DNA of 64,000 nucleotides from Odiellus spinosus (taxonomy: Eukaryota > Arthropoda > Arachnida > Opiliones > Phalangiidae). Location: NCBI GenBank assembly GCA_963920705.1, contig OY987227.1, positions 17,943,434-18,007,433 of the forward strand. The letters are read 5' to 3'. The notes under the pieces are model-generated. The model searched no databases and was not told the DNA's origin. It saw only the letters and a list, made by a program, of their open reading frames with translations. The position numbers and the translations under genes were made by a program. This document shows positions 1 to 14,171 of the stretch, piece by piece; the first letter of the stretch is position 1; each line of letters starts with the position of its first letter.

Positions 1-1533
1 CATCAGGTTTTTGAGTATAGGATTTTTTTGTACTAGCAGAGGGAGATAAAAGGAGAAGAGAGAAATTAAATTTATACAATTGTAATACCAACTCCAGAAA
101 ATGTTAGCAAATTAGCTTCAGGTTACAATAAACCGAATTAACGTCAATTAATTAAAGTTTTTCGAATGACCATGGATTTTATTTTTGTGTTTATCATAAC
201 TATTAAAACGCCGTTTTCAAAATTTTACATTTCTGGGTTGACGCGTTCTTAAGAAACTTGAAAATGGATATGTCAAAAATACGTAGTTAGTTTCCTTTAT
301 TTATGGAACGTTATTCAGTCTTGAGTTCCATCTATATAATTGTCCTCGTCTGTTGAAAAAAACCATAAAGGGCAACATTTTACCTTTGACAATTCTAATA
401 TCATTTAATTGAATTTCGTTGTGAGATGTGAGAATATTTTGCGTACCCGCGTAGGCAAAGAAGCGCAAACTGTATTGAAACGATATTACCTGGTTATCTT
501 ACATATTAGATCTTTACAGTCTGTTACAGCCCATCCAAAATATACATTTTTATATATTGCATGATGATAACTATTGGTCTAGGCGTGGAAGAGTTTTTTT
601 ATCATCTTTTGCCACCCCAAAACCCAAGCCATGAGAGACGAAATGAAAGAACGGTCCAACCGGAAAATTTCCCATTGTATATAGGGATGATATTTTTCTT
701 TTTTCTTTCCCGGCCGCGCATCGGATCTCGGTGTCGCGGATCCTGTCGTTATGTATCTCATTGCACGCTCATTGGACGGGAATGCCATCATGAAACCCGG
801 ACTCATTCTATCCCCCCTACCCATTATATTCTCTTTGGCGCAGTGTTTCAGATGGATGATTCCTTTACTTCAACCATTGTGTATGGCATTTACCCCCTTT
901 TTTTTTCTTCCCCAAGATGATTCAAAAATATATATATTTTTTTTTCGTTTATTTCTTTTTTTGTTTCACCTTTTCTGTCTAAATGACTTTTTATGGAATG
1001 GGATTCGTAGTTCCGAGTGTTTGGTACTTTCGTAATAAGTTCCACCCTTTTTATTATCTAACGAATTGAAAGGAATGAACCTGAAAAGTTGGAGACGAGA
1101 GTTTTATAGCTAGAGTATTCTTAGAGGAAATTGGTGTAACGACAGCTCGGGCTGTTGTATTGTTTTCGTTTTTTTTTAATAAAGCAGGAAATGTCCTTAA
1201 TCCTTAATCCCCGCTCTGTCGGAAAACAAATGGTTTCCCCTGTTTTTACGAAGGTTTGCCTAGTTTGTCAGACGCCGCGTTAATAAATATGTCAAATTTA
1301 TATAATTTTTTCATTTAGAAGAGAACGGAAAACCGTTTTTTTTTTTTTTTAAGCCAAATTGTTGAAACCGGTGTTTTAACCAAGGATGCGATTGACACAG
1401 AACCCGGGAGGTAGAATTTGTTTAGAGTTAATGTTATAGGAACAACGTTTATTATTATTATTATTTTTTGATATATCATACGTCAGAGTTATACTTAAAA
1501 ATCCTCGCTTAAATTCTGTCAACTGGCTTAGAA
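1..1533. other. Non-coding DNA, nothing recognised
   Basis: AT-rich with T-rich tracts and an ATT microsatellite near 1448-1467. Two overlapping short frames near 561-1035 run through T-rich DNA and are not protein-like. No exon, RNA gene or repeat family was recognised. Confidence 0.6.
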
Positions 1534-1537
1534 TTAA

Positions 1538-1758
1538 AGGTAGAATGCAACCTGACAAGTAATTTTCTATCGATTCCTTATCCTTTAAAAAAAAGGCCTA
1601 ATCCACCGGCCCATTAACTACGAAATTTCAAACTCTCCATGGATTATTGATAAGCCTACTTTACGAGTAATTTAAAAATGCTTAATATTGGTTCGTATTT
1701 TTTTCTACTGGATAAAAACGATAAGAAATCGATCGAAAATCCATGTTGTATTCTCCAT
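1538..1758. mobile_element. Decayed copy of the 26545-type TTAA MITE (221 bp)
   Basis: Starts AGGTAGAATGCAACCTGACA after TTAA at 1534-1537, keeps the TATCGATTCCTTATC and GGCCTAATCCA motifs of the 26545 element, and ends TTGTATTCTCCAT before TTAA at 1759-1762. It lacks the inner hairpin, which supports that hairpin being a later insertion in the other copy. The divergence suggests an old insertion. Confidence 0.6.
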
Positions 1759-1762
1759 TTAA

Positions 1763-4700
1763 GCAATCGAATAATGTACACTCTCAAAACTCAGATTTTA
1801 GCGTCGTCTGCTTGAAACTAATATATATTTAATTTTTTTGTTGCATCTAAAAGTATTTCGAGGAAATAATCTTAGGTCTATATATCTTGAATTCCGGAAC
1901 AGGAAAGACCCACTAGCGTAATAGCCACGTGCAGGCACGATTGAGGGTATATGTATGGAGACCAGGACATAAGGCTGGCGTAGTTGTTAGTGGTGGCGGT
2001 AGGTTCACCCGGCTCTTTACGCGCGTGACCCCGGGACCGTAAATTTTCTTTTAACGAGCGCTGTTTGCTCGCATCTCGACAACGATGCTTTACTAGCTAT
2101 AAATTCGACCCCCGTAATGAAGGGATTATGTGCCCGAAGATAAATTATTGCTTCTTTTTATCGGTGGGCGCGGTATTACAGCGTCGACCCTGAGGGGGAA
2201 AAAAAAAAAATTGGTAGATGATGAGTGAGAGAGATATCTTTACCCCTCGTGAATGTCCCCTGGAAGAGGAGGTGGATCTCGACAATTTACAGACGACCGA
2301 CCGTCATAGAGAGTAAATTTTTTTGTTCCTTTACGGAAATTATTAGTATTCTGTCATGATTTTGTCCGTCTGCGGTATAGTCTGCCTAATAAGGAAATAC
2401 GACAATTTTCTCCTTCTTGACGCTGAAACAATTTTTTTCTTTCTTCTTATCTGCATTTTCGGTGTTCCACGCGAGGTTACGCTGTCGCGCACGAAGGCGG
2501 TCTTCATTTTAATTAATTTTCATATTAATGCTTATAGTTTAGCTAAGTATTTGATCTCAAAATGTGTTAGTTTCATTCCGAAGGACATTTAACTTGATCC
2601 GAGAATGTGATTTAATCAGATTTAACGTCGTTAATCAAGGAAGTGCTAGTGATAATTTTGCAGCTCTTATTAAATCTCAATTGAAAATACTGTGGGAACA
2701 AATGTTAAAAAAATGTTTTGCGCGACGGTCTTTATCGTAGTTATGTCTCATTTTTTATTTTTATTATCAAGAAAAAATATTTGGAATAAAAGGGAATGAC
2801 GCATGTGTATATTTCTTTCCTGTTGAGTAGTTTCTCAATATTTCTTGGAGGCTAAAGAAGAAGAGAGAAAAAAAAACGAAAATACAAGTCTCGCAGACTT
2901 TTACACTTGTTTTCTTTAGACATTTTAGAAATTCGAAACCTTCTTTACTAGACAATCATTTCACGCGTGAAAGATATTTTTTATTTCAGGCAGTTCCCTG
3001 TCAGTCAAGTTTCTAGTTTTCTACAATTCACAACCCTCTTCCTGATTGGCCCCCTTCTTTTTGACACGGTTTCCAAGTTCCAACAACAAAAGATTAGGCC
3101 TACACGGTTCAAAAACCGTCTTTTTCTCTCTAAATGTTCCCCTGTACACATTGACTGTAGTTGGCACCCTGTTATTACTCCTTTTAGTAAAAAAAATCTT
3201 CATTTTTACTCTAAAAAATGTAGGGATTATATTTTTAAGAAGTCCGTCTCTTTGACGAGGGCCTATAGCTCTATGCATAAAGTCTGTTCACCTTGTTCGA
3301 AGCAATTGCTATGAAGTTTAAAGTGGGTGGATTGTTAAACGCCTGCCAACTGGGTTTTTCTCCTAATTCAAACTCTGTAACGTTAACTTCTACAAGATAA
3401 CGAACCTTATACGTGTAAAAGAACGATGGCAGTTCGGGTTACTTATCCGTTTGTAATAAGACGTTTAAGGCGGGGAAATGCCATCGCGATATTCCCCGCG
3501 AGAAATCAAAAATATTTTTTTCCTGATGGGAGTTTTTTGCCTTTTGTATATTTGTGAGTTCTCAGACTGCCTTCTCTTCCACGCATGAGCTTCGCTAAAG
3601 TCAGCAACGGTATTTAGATTTCATCGTGTACAAAGATAGGCTCCCCTCTACAACTGAAACTCTCAAATAGTAAGAAATATCACCAAATCTCGCTCTGTGT
3701 AGCTTGAAACCCGCGCTCGATTTTGCTCGCAAGTCTTCTCCCATTCTTTCTCGAGGTGCGGGGACATTTGCGCCTCGCAGTTTTACTTCTTTTATATATT
3801 TTCTTTTGGGATTTCTTTTTTTAAAGAATAGCCCGGCTTCTCTGACTAAGACCTTTTTTATCCTCGTCATCCATTCTTCTTCATTTTGCCCTTGGGCAGC
3901 CGTTTGAGCAATTTATTGTGTAAAATCAGAATGGCGGGTTTTCTTACTGGTGACCCAGGTGGAACGGTCACTCGACGGGGAGTCTTAAGACGTACTATTC
4001 TGCGCGTCATAGTTACTGTGTACCACTTTTTTTTACCAAGTTGAAAATAGGAAATCGTACTGTATGTCGGGGTGGCGGAGTTGTAAATTTTCTTGGCTCG
4101 TATAATCCATCTGTAATAAAAAGAAATCTATGAAACTGTGGTTGACGTTTCACGCTACATCAGTCTTTGTTTTCGCGCGTCATTTGGAACTTCCTTCCTT
4201 CCCTTTTGCTTTACTTATTCATTTGTTTTTATTGGACGATTGTTTCTTGGCTTTTGTGTTCCTGGATGTCATCAAGCATCGTGAATATCCTAATGAGCAA
4301 TAGCGATGAGGTGTCGAATTGTTACGGGTAAAATTACGAGGTATAACGTTCCCTGATTGGTTGGGATATTTCTGCTGATATATCGAAGTTTCATTTTTCA
4401 AAGGGGTTGTTTCCATACCACAGTAATCTTAAGTCCTTATTTTAGAGTTGACCGCATTTAATAATGATTCAGACGCTTTAGAATGCTTTGTGCATAAGCT
4501 CAAATTTTTATGAAGTCAAGCCCATTTTCTTCTGTAGATAATTTGTATAGTTGAAACATTTCCAAGTAACAAAAACACGATTGTGAACTTGACTGTAAAG
4601 TCTACAGGTAGATCAGTTCGACCTTTCTGAACGTTCGAAGGCATTATATGCCTTTCTTTATCTCTGCGGTTTAGTTTAAGAGGGGAGCGTAGGTTTGTAT

Positions 4701-7700
4701 GTACTGAAATTTCCACACTATTGAATACATTTCATGGAAAGCTAAAAGGGGATTGTCTGGTAGTATCGATAGCCTTCTCACCACAATGCGCTACACCATA
4801 CCTCAATATATGCCAGCCAGGAGATGAGATACCAGCACCGAACTCCCCTCCTTTTCCTCGTCCTCATCTTCTTTATACGTAAGTTACGTTGGAAAGTTTC
4901 TTCTTTTCTCTCCTGGTCTGGTCTCTCGTCTCGTCCCAAGGTCTAATCACGCCATCTCTAAAGTTTCTGATACCGGAGACGGCGTTCTGTTGGGCGGAAC
5001 CTTCCATCTACTTTATAGTTTAGCTTCTTTCTTTTCTCTCTCGATCGAGTCTCTCTCGACTTAAAAAAAGAACCCTTATTATCCAACTTGCCCTTCAGCA
5101 ATCAATTCTTTACCTCCCCTTTCTAACCCTTACTTGTTAAATAGAGGCTGTAAAGGAAAATAATGTGAATTATGAATTATACACGTATTATAAGTTACAA
5201 TCTTAATCTAGACCCGAATGAATGTTTTTTTGCTGTCAATGAAGAAATTTTTAATTAGACTAATTAGACGCATTTTTATTTTAAAAACATTTGTAAACCT
5301 AACGGGAATGTAAGCTAAGATTCCGTATTCATGACACAATCCTTTAAGGACCTCTATCCTTTAAGGACCTCTAACGCTATTGCACTAGAAAAAATCTCAA
5401 CTTATATCAACATTCTCGAGACAGTGATTGGATTTTTGGGAGGGGGTATTTAGAAGTTAGTGCTTGTTTGGAGAATGATTTGAATCTAATTTTTGATTTT
5501 TTTCTCTCACACTCTCTTCTTAACCCTAACGATCCTAAACTCTTAAGGTTTGAAAGAAAAATAAATCTTTTGGTTGAAAAATTACTATATATTTTTGTTC
5601 AAAGCTTTTTTTATGACCACCCGGAATTTCTTAGATCATACGCTTAGAAAAAAGGTTTTTAGAAAAATCTCTCGCGGTTCTTCCTTATACGAAATCTCGA
5701 TTGTGGCGTTAGTGTAACTTGACAATATAAAAGTAACGTTATCAAAGTAAGAGAGTTGCCATTACTACATATTTTATATACAATATTCTGTTAAAAAACG
5801 CGTTTCGGTTTTCTACCGTGAAATTCAGTCCCCGGGAAAAATTAAGAAGGTCGAATGACAGCGGGCGGTTTCGCCAATGACGACACTGCACTAACTCTTA
5901 TTGTCAAAATCAGTTTGAAATAGCAGTACGAACCCTGCTAAAATTCTAGTAATGCTACTAGGGTTCGATTCTTAGTAAAAGGCGTTATTTACCGATTTGT
6001 ACACGCTGTAGTCTCAAACTCTAAAAAAAATACTTAATACCCAAGCACCACCATCTTTTAATATACCAGTTTCGTTATGTGTTTGAATTTTTTTTTTTTT
6101 TATTCTTCTTCTGCTGCTATTTCTTTTAAGCTCGCTCCCGAGGGGATATTAAAACTTAGTTGCGTAAGCGGCTTATCGAGTCACGCTCATTTTCGTTTTA
6201 AAGAAAAGGTTCGCGCACCCAGTTTGGCGAGTTTCAAATTTTTAGTTCTTTGGAGAATGATGTTCAAGAAGTTGGAGAATTGAAAAAAATGAAATAATAG
6301 TAAAATTGTTAATGATAAATTTAGAAAACCTATAGTATATTTAGACCTATAGTATACGCTTAAATTTTGTATATTTTTATGGGTTATTTTTGGAAATTTT
6401 GCTCTATTTCTATTAGTGGCGAGGCAGGATTTTAATATTTTAAAATAATCTAGGGAATATCTACTTTCTAACGAATATAACTGTTTCATGAACTTCAAAT
6501 AAATAGACAGACTAAAAATAGTTTCCGACAGATTCATGAATAACAAAATAGACATAGACGAAAAATCAATTTTTAATTCACGAATAAATAGATATTTTCC
6601 AAAAATAGCAAAATATATTTTAAAATATTCTCTTTATTCTTATGCAGGAATGATTATAATTATGTAAATGATAAGCGATCTGATTCGTCACAATACTTTT
6701 TGATTCTAACTTATGTACTCTATGGACTTTTGTCCCTCGACATTTTAACTTCGAAGAGAAGGGAGGTCGATAAGAACTAAGTTTAACCCTTATGACGTCG
6801 CGCGACCCGGTTAATATACGAGACTCCAGGGACGCGAAAGAGTTTTCAGACGACGATGACGGGATTTTAGGCTTGTGTTGGCCGCGAGCTACGTTGGACG
6901 CGCGATAAAAAGGAAAGGGGAGAAAAGGGTGTATTCGATCGCGCGCACGCCCAGCGAGATTAATCGCCCCAAGACAAATACTTCGTGATGAAGGCGCCTA
7001 GAACGAAGTCCACCGCTGCGCTGTTATATAGAAAATGGCCCGAGAGTCATTCCCGAGAAGTATAGCTCCCCTCTATGTTTAAACGAACTCTTCGACGTAC
7101 TCGGGGGAACGATTTTATAAGTTTGATCCTCTAGCAGTGTTGGGGAACGACTCTGCAAGGAGTCTTTCGCGTCTTTGACTAAGGAGCGTGTACCGATGGG
7201 GCCCAGACCCCTCTATGTCTCTCGGTTAATCCCAGTGGCTGCGATACTTGTATCTTATTATTGTTTGACCTGGACTAACGAAAGTTCCCTCTCCCATACG
7301 CTCGCGATCATTACGCTCGAGGAACTCTAGCTAGGAAGAGATTACATTCCAGAATTTGTTTCTATCAAATTCGCTGTAATCTAAATTTAGCGTGGAATAA
7401 CGGGTTAGATTTAAATAACGTCGATTATAGTTCGGGCTTCACTAACCGATTTAACTCGTCATCTTGAAAATCTGCTTACTCAATTTGGAATGCAAGGATG
7501 TTTAATCACGTTCGCGTGAAAGTTAAATTATTTTTGTACACAGTTTATACGCCGTTGTTGAATCTATAGTTTTGCCTTGTAATTGTTGGCGCGCATGATG
7601 TGAACACGTAAGCTTGGTAGCAAAATATTGAAAAACCTTTGCAGGGGTTATTTGTTTTCCTTTTGGAATAGATGAATAGCTCTTAAGTATAACAGTTTTT

Positions 7701-8589
7701 GTTAGGAGTAGATCCTCGGCGAAATTGGGAGTGTCGAAAGTGTGTACTAAATAGAATTACGCTTTCTAGAGTTAAAAAATGATTTCTCGTTCTTAAACAA
7801 TTATAATTTGTCTATACCTCCTAGAAACCAACCTTGAAACTTTAAAATTTAACTCATTTAAAACCAGTTTTGTGGGGAAATTGTTAATGATTCTAATATT
7901 GCCATGGTTATCTCCAAAATTATATATAAATTTTGGTAGGATTTATATATAATTTCAAAATTAGTTTACCTTCCACGCTGTACGCGTATATAGTGATTGA
8001 ATAATATGACATGCATTTCACCATCAAAATCAAATGCGAACTGGTTTAAGTTGGGTCAACCCTCGTTTTTCGTTGAAGATACGCTATTTTGTCACGGTAG
8101 TTTTCACGAAGCGAGATTGGAAACAAAGTGCTTGGCTGGTCATTAAGGAGTCTGGCAAACAAAGGCGAGAAAGAGAGAGCGAGATATAAACCCCATGTTT
8201 AGGGGCAGACACGATTACGACGACTGTACTATATCCTATAAACCATAAAGATTTCTTTTCCGTTTTTTTTTCTCTATTCACTCAGATAGTATATAGAATA
8301 GACCTGGTATAAGATTGCGCCCTTAAAATTACTACGGAGCACGTATTGAGATTCCTCCCCGCCCCCCTTTTTGTACTAGGATCAATTTGTAACAGCTTTA
8401 AAGCTAGGGGGAAAACTGTTCAATATTGAGTAGCACGTGTTCTAGAATAATTATACCGAAAAGATTCAATATTCAGATATTCAATTTAATCTCCCTTCTT
8501 TTTTTTTTACAAAAACTAATTTACCATCAAACATTCTTAGAACACTTTAATCATAATAATTTTTGGTATAATTATCTTATTATAGACCT
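1763..8589. other. Non-coding DNA upstream of the homeobox exon
   Basis: No exon recognised. Contains an 18-bp tandem pair (CTTTAAGGACCTCTA type) at about 5341-5373, a short hairpin at about 5928-5970 (CGAACCCT/AGGGTTCG), T-rich tracts, and a somewhat GC-richer stretch at 6780-7330. The short frames on both strands overlap each other and show no conserved motif. Confidence 0.6.
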
Positions 8590-8767
8590 AGTGGGGGAAG
8601 ATATGCCACGTGATGTGACGTCACACTAGCTAGAATGTTTCTCTAAATTAAAGACAGTACAAGTTTACACCCCTGGGTCTACGGTGTTTAACCGGGATAA
8701 GCATTCAATCCACCTGGTGAAAACCGACAGTGGTCACGTAATCCGATCACGTGGTTTTTCCCCCACT
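8590..8767. mobile_element. Inverted-repeat MITE-like element (178 bp)
   Basis: AGTGGGGGAA followed by CCACGTGAT and a TGACGTCAC-like stretch at the left pairs with the mirror arrangement ending CACGTGGTTTTTCCCCCACT at the right. Arms are about 35 bp with mismatches. No clear target duplication was found. The CACGTG cores in both arms are E-box sites. Confidence 0.55.
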
Positions 8768-10432
8768 TAGTCTATGTTTCACTCTGATTTTAGTATTATA
8801 TGTTTTAAAGGGTGGGTGTAAAGCGAAATTGTGTTATTGAATTAGGCCTAACTGATGACACTTGAAGGAATTATTAGTGATCGAATGATAGAGTCCCTTG
8901 AAATGATATTATTTCATGGTAGTAGATTAGCTTCGTCTAATTATTTGACACACTGTTTGTCTATTTTCAAATCTCTATTCTTAATATTTGTTCTTTGGCA
9001 AATCTTTGGCATTAAAAGACCAATGGAAACCAAGATCAAATTTAAGTATACGACGTTAATTTAACTTCAAGGGTAAAGATCTCTTTCCTTAGCCCATGAA
9101 TGTTTCCTTTCTTCCTTAAACCTTACATAGTTAGGAAAGTTTTAAGCCGCTAGGAGCGCAACAGACGTAGCGATTTTCTGTATTCATTGTATCCGCGTCG
9201 TCTGCTTACATCCAATTGAAAACAATTAATATAACCATTTTATTCTGCAGTTAGATTAAGAATACTTGTTCCGATGGACGTCGTTAAAGCCACTTAATTT
9301 ACGTTTTCACCCTCGCTTTATTATTTTAACTAAAACACAACGTATGATAATCATGATGGCTAATAAGCCGTGTGACATAAAATATACACTTTGAATTCCA
9401 AAATTAATGAAGGTTCGCTAACAAGGGGTAAACGTGACATTTTCCAGGTTGAGAATCGACTGTATAGTTAGTGAATGAATTTTTTGAAACCCAGTTGGTT
9501 TCCGCTTTCACCAGTGGTTTATTCTCAGCGTGAAAGACATTTAAACGTGGTGTGAGATGGTGGAAATGGCAGCTGTTTTTTTCGATTAATAATCGGGAAA
9601 GGTTTTTTCGCGCGCATTTACTTTTGAGTAGATAGGATAAAAAGAGCTAGAGACACCGAGCCAGACTGAAAGCACGCGGCAACATTGAAACGCCTATATC
9701 TTAGAAGAGAAATTAGTTCAATCTTTTCTCTTTTTGCGACGTGCCTGTCTAGTCCCCTTGACGAGGAAGATGGAGTAGGATGAATCTTTGAAATCACATT
9801 TTAAAAGTCGCGTTTCCATGTCCCATTGCAAAAAAACGAAAATAAAGTAGCACTAACGATCGACTGAAGAAGGGCCTGGGCTCGAAACGTCTCGTAAATT
9901 AAGTTTTTCGTTCAATACCATGTCGTTTTCTCTGAAAAAAAAATGAGAAAATTCAAAAATTAAATTGTTTCGTGAATGGTATATAGGTCGCAATTAATCT
10001 TCCAAGTCACTTGTGGAAAGATATTAAGTAATTTGCCTTCTAGAGCAGTGTTTGGAGTACACCCCTTATACCAAATCCTCAAAATACATAATTATATATG
10101 TAACATGTCCGTCGCTAACGCTAAACTTTACACGCGTCATATTAATCATTTTACGCTTTTTGTTCAAGAAAAGCTAGTAAAATTTTGTAGCGAATTGATA
10201 AGCAATGTTAAACTTCTTTGCTAAAAAAGTAGTCAATGCAAACTCCCCTTGAACACGACTTTGAAATTCATTTATTAAGCTTGCGTTAGGCTTCGTGTTT
10301 TAACAGGGCTTATGTTTTTACTATGTTTAACAAGAGTTTATTTAAAACAAATTTAGTTTCGAGATTTAAATGATTTTTAATAAAATTGAGACCTGTTTCC
10401 GTAGTAAAATATTAAGGAAGGGTCTCTGTAAT

Positions 10433-10700
10433 TATACCTCCGACTAATCAAAAGACACCCCACTTTAGGCTTATTAAAATCCCCTCGACACACGCTACGG
10501 CACTCTCTTTGAATCGCTCTAAATATCGTTCTTGATTATATTCACGACCACAATCGTTCGTACAGCAGCGCGTGTAGCGGATATTTTATGAAGCCAAAGG
10601 TCTTTTGATTAGTTTTTCTTTTTAACTGAATGGCAAAATCTGAATCTTTTCTGATTTTTTTTCGCAATTCAGAGACATTTCCCGAATGTTTTAAAACACG
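10433..10700 (+). repeat. Dispersed repeat with inverted ends, copy 1
   Basis: Shares with 41089-41350 the order CCTCCGAC..ATCAAAA, CACCCCAC, TTTGAATCGC, CGTTCTTGAT, GGATATTTTATGAAGCCAAA and AAAATCTGAAT, in the same orientation with about 75-80 percent identity by eye. The start motif recurs inverted at about 10601-10625. Probably an old MITE or fragment of a larger transposon. Confidence 0.65.
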
Positions 10701-11721
10701 AATAGTAGTCTAATCGATGTAAAATTACTTCATTCTCACTTTAAGTGAAGTAAAACATCGTTTCCTCCAACAGCTGTTGTAGCTATAATAGCCAAAAAAT
10801 ACTCATAAGAACCTAATTAAAACTGAAATTCAAAAATAAAAAATAGTTCCATCATTTTTGACAGGTTATAGCTAGTAATGTAACTTGTTTTTATGAAATT
10901 TCATCTCAATTTTAAACACTACACAAATTTTGATATTTTAATTATTAACCGCTTGGGATGAAATATAAGATTTAATTAACTTTTATTTAATAGAACCAAA
11001 CTTCATGGTTTTAAAACCTCGAAAACTTAAATATTTTTTGGGGGAGCTTTCGAGCTCACACGCTCCTTTTCAACCCAACTAACACAATAAAATTTTAACT
11101 CACAAACTGTATTTATAAAAATATTTGGGCCACCAACCAGTCACCACGGGGTCTCTCTTCCTTTTAACGTTTCTTTTTCTTTCGATCGAGATAGCTACCC
11201 AAAAAAATAAGGTTTTAAAAGCATGAAATATCGTTCTTTCTCTTAAATAAAAATAAGTTAATTAAATTTTGATATGTTTCAGCAGCAGAGCTCTTACAAT
11301 TTATAAATCATGGATCATTGAAAAGGAGCGATTAGGATTTCAATCGCCCTAATTTTGTTATTTCTTATATCGCTGTTAAAGTTTGAATTATTTCAATAAG
11401 ACTTGTTTTACAAGCTTGATCGAGTTTGACTCACGTGGCAACGCGTCTTTAGATTTCGAAGAAAGTGTGGGACGGAACGTCGGAACGAGATTTATGTCCT
11501 TTAAGATACTAAATACTGATACCTCATTTTATTATTTTGATAAAAAGAGGGTGTATATAAAACGTCACGCGTTTTTCTCGACTCTACTTTAGTTACGTTC
11601 TCACTAGATACTTTGGAACCGTTTTCAAACCGTTTTGAATCGTTTTGAATGTTTAAATTAATTTTTTAGACGATGGTCAAAGGATTTTGACAGTTGATCT
11701 GAAATATTTTCTATCTGACCT

Positions 11722-11892
11722 TACCGTAATACCCTTTTCAGACGAAACGTAACAAGCCGGTTTAATCATATTTAACCGAGGTTTAATCACAATTAACCGA
11801 GGTTTATTGCACTGAGAAGGCTATGCAAACCTCGGTTAAATCTGGTTAAACCACGGCTAATTATGCCTCGTCTGAAGAGGGTATAACGGTTA
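11722..11892. mobile_element. Foldback MITE nested in an older inverted-repeat element
   Basis: The left arm (TACCGTAATACCCTTTTCAG, then ACGA...TTTAACCGAGG) pairs with the right arm (CCTCGGTTAAA...TCGTCTGAAGAGGGTATAACGG) over about 60 bp. A second pair of inverted motifs lies outside it, at about 11596-11611 (CGTTCTCACTAGATA) and 11906-11923 (TCTCTAGTGTGAACG). This suggests that one element inserted in another, or a single longer element spanning 11596-11923. No target duplication was resolved. Confidence 0.55.
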
Positions 11893-14171
11893 AAAACTCT
11901 TTCAAAATCTCTAGTGTGAACGCCGCTATAGTAATCTCGACAGATTAAACTTGTATCTCACGCGCGTGCATGTGATAGAGTTGAGCTTCGTGATTTGACA
12001 CGGTCGTCTAAAACAATATGCATTTTAGCAGCAACATTGATATCTTTATTCGGAGCCGGTTCGGGGCAAGTTTTAAAACTTGTTTTTATCAAGTTCTAAT
12101 TAATTCTAAAATATAAATTACATTCAAGGAGGATTAAGACGCCAATATATACATTTAGTATCAATCTAAAAGAGGCTCAGATAGAAATTGCGATAATTTC
12201 ACGAGAAACTATTCCTCCAAAGATTATTTTACTATCCACCTATCTTTTAGGCCTAAGATCTAAGCCTAGTTTATTCAAGTTCAGACAGTTGGGGATTGTT
12301 TACCAGACGCTAAACAATTCTCCATTGTGGTTGACACGCTCGAGTTGGGTTCCCCGCTTTTAATCTGATAAAAAAATCTTTCCACTGTCACTAAAAAGAA
12401 AGTGATGGTATAAAAAATATCTTCCAATTAGCCCGATCCTCCTAAAACCCGACTACTCGTAATAGTATTGGGTAGCGTATATTTCGTCTTGTCTCCTTTC
12501 CAAAATTTGGCGTGGGTATAATCCTACGTCTATTTTAAAAGTTTTTTATCCCGTCTCAAAATAGAGAGTAAACCGTATAGACCCTGGCATGGTAAAAGCG
12601 TGATAGTAAAAGATAGCGTCTCTCGATGACGTTTAAAATGTTACCCGACTATTTAGGACACGGCAGATTCCGACAGACTGCGGGAGAAGCAATTTACCCC
12701 ATTTGAAGGTGAAATCTTTTTATTTAAGGAACCAAACATTTGTAGTTTTATAATTGTAAGCACTCTTAAATCATGTCACCAAGAATATGATATAGATAAT
12801 TACAGTATAAATGGCCGTGTCTCCTTAGAGCTTGACTCTACAAATCAAGGAACCATTCGCCGAAGGAACATATTGGCTTTTGAAGCCTATCCCCTTAATG
12901 CTCTTGGAATGACGTAACCGAGCAGCCTAGACGAGTTCCTTGATAAAAACCTTTCAGTTGTCTTGGGAATTCATGTAGCGTAATTATCTGTTATATTATT
13001 GCTGTCATATTCGAATAAAAACCTGCCATGCCTTTGTGGGTTTTTTAAACCAATGGTGAACAGAATAATTCAATCTATTCGGCTATGGAACATAATAAAT
13101 GAACACGATAATTTAAATATTTAATTAATTTTATGGAACCTACCCAAAACTGATTGTTTGATTATATACCCTATCTTTATTTATACATCCAACTGTCATT
13201 AATTATTTTATTATCTTAATTACTCTCACATAAGACTACTCGCCACATGCTACCCGAGTCACCAGAAGGAAAGTCTTATTCTTTTTTACATAATTATTTC
13301 TCTGTATATAAATTTGGGCCCCTTAACAGAAACTTGTAAAAACCTTTTAGACTTAGGTATTTATACGTATCGATCATTTTGGGACTTATTTATGGGGGTG
13401 GCTTTTATCGGAAAACGACAGGAAGGCAAATATTTAGAGACCCCGAGTAAACGAAAAAGCCATTAAAAATAAGGTTGGATTCCTTTTTATTTACGTGGAA
13501 ATCAAACTAGGCCTAACTTTAACGCGCGTAAAACGGCTTCAATCCAGTCTGTATTATACAGATACCTATATATATATTTTTATATTTAACACGCATCAGC
13601 CTGTTCCTCTCACCCCTAGATTTTCCGAGATCTATTGATGGGGGATGATGGGAGCTGGAAAGGCGTTGGAAGAGATTGAAAGCCGTAATATAACTTCTCA
13701 ACTCCTTCCTTGGGGCGTGACAGTCGCGTTAAAAGTTGTTACGCTCGGGAGATGGAAATTCTAGATAACTTTAGCGAGCTTCTTTTCTTTCTCCCTTCTT
13801 TTCCGTTTACATTTAAGTCCGTTGCACATGAAACAACAATTTTCCTTTACCAATTTTCCAATATTTATTGATGAAAAGATGACATTTAAATCGGAATCTG
13901 TGAATTACCTTTCATAATGAATATTCAAAATTATTATTACACTTCTTGATTTAAAAATTTCTGATAAAGTTGACTAGGACATTTTAACGATTCAACCATT
14001 CAAAGTCTATAGTGCTAACGCTGCTTATGTGGAACCACAAAATATACGTTTGTTTCATAAAACGTTGTCGGTTTCTCCAGAAATGAACTTAAATCTATGA
14101 CAATGCATACTTGCCATGATTTCAAATCAGGCCCTGAATAACGAATCAAGTAATTTTGTCATCAGTTCAAT

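Larger units (their letters stand above)
8768..14171. other. Non-coding DNA with transposon relics
   Basis: Apart from the dispersed repeat at 10433-10700 and the foldback at 11596-11923, nothing was recognised. The stretch 11035-11130 shares a short AATAAAATTTTAACTCACAA motif with 33583-33610, perhaps another old repeat. Confidence 0.55.

Noticed and set aside
2967-3314. 115-codon + frame overlapped by open frames on the other strand and in another phase
   Set aside because: Several mutually overlapping open frames in the same place with no protein-like features indicate chance.
6187-6555. 122-codon minus-strand frame
   Set aside because: AT-rich composition with Leu/Ile/Lys/Asn codons expected by chance; no motif or conserved pattern.
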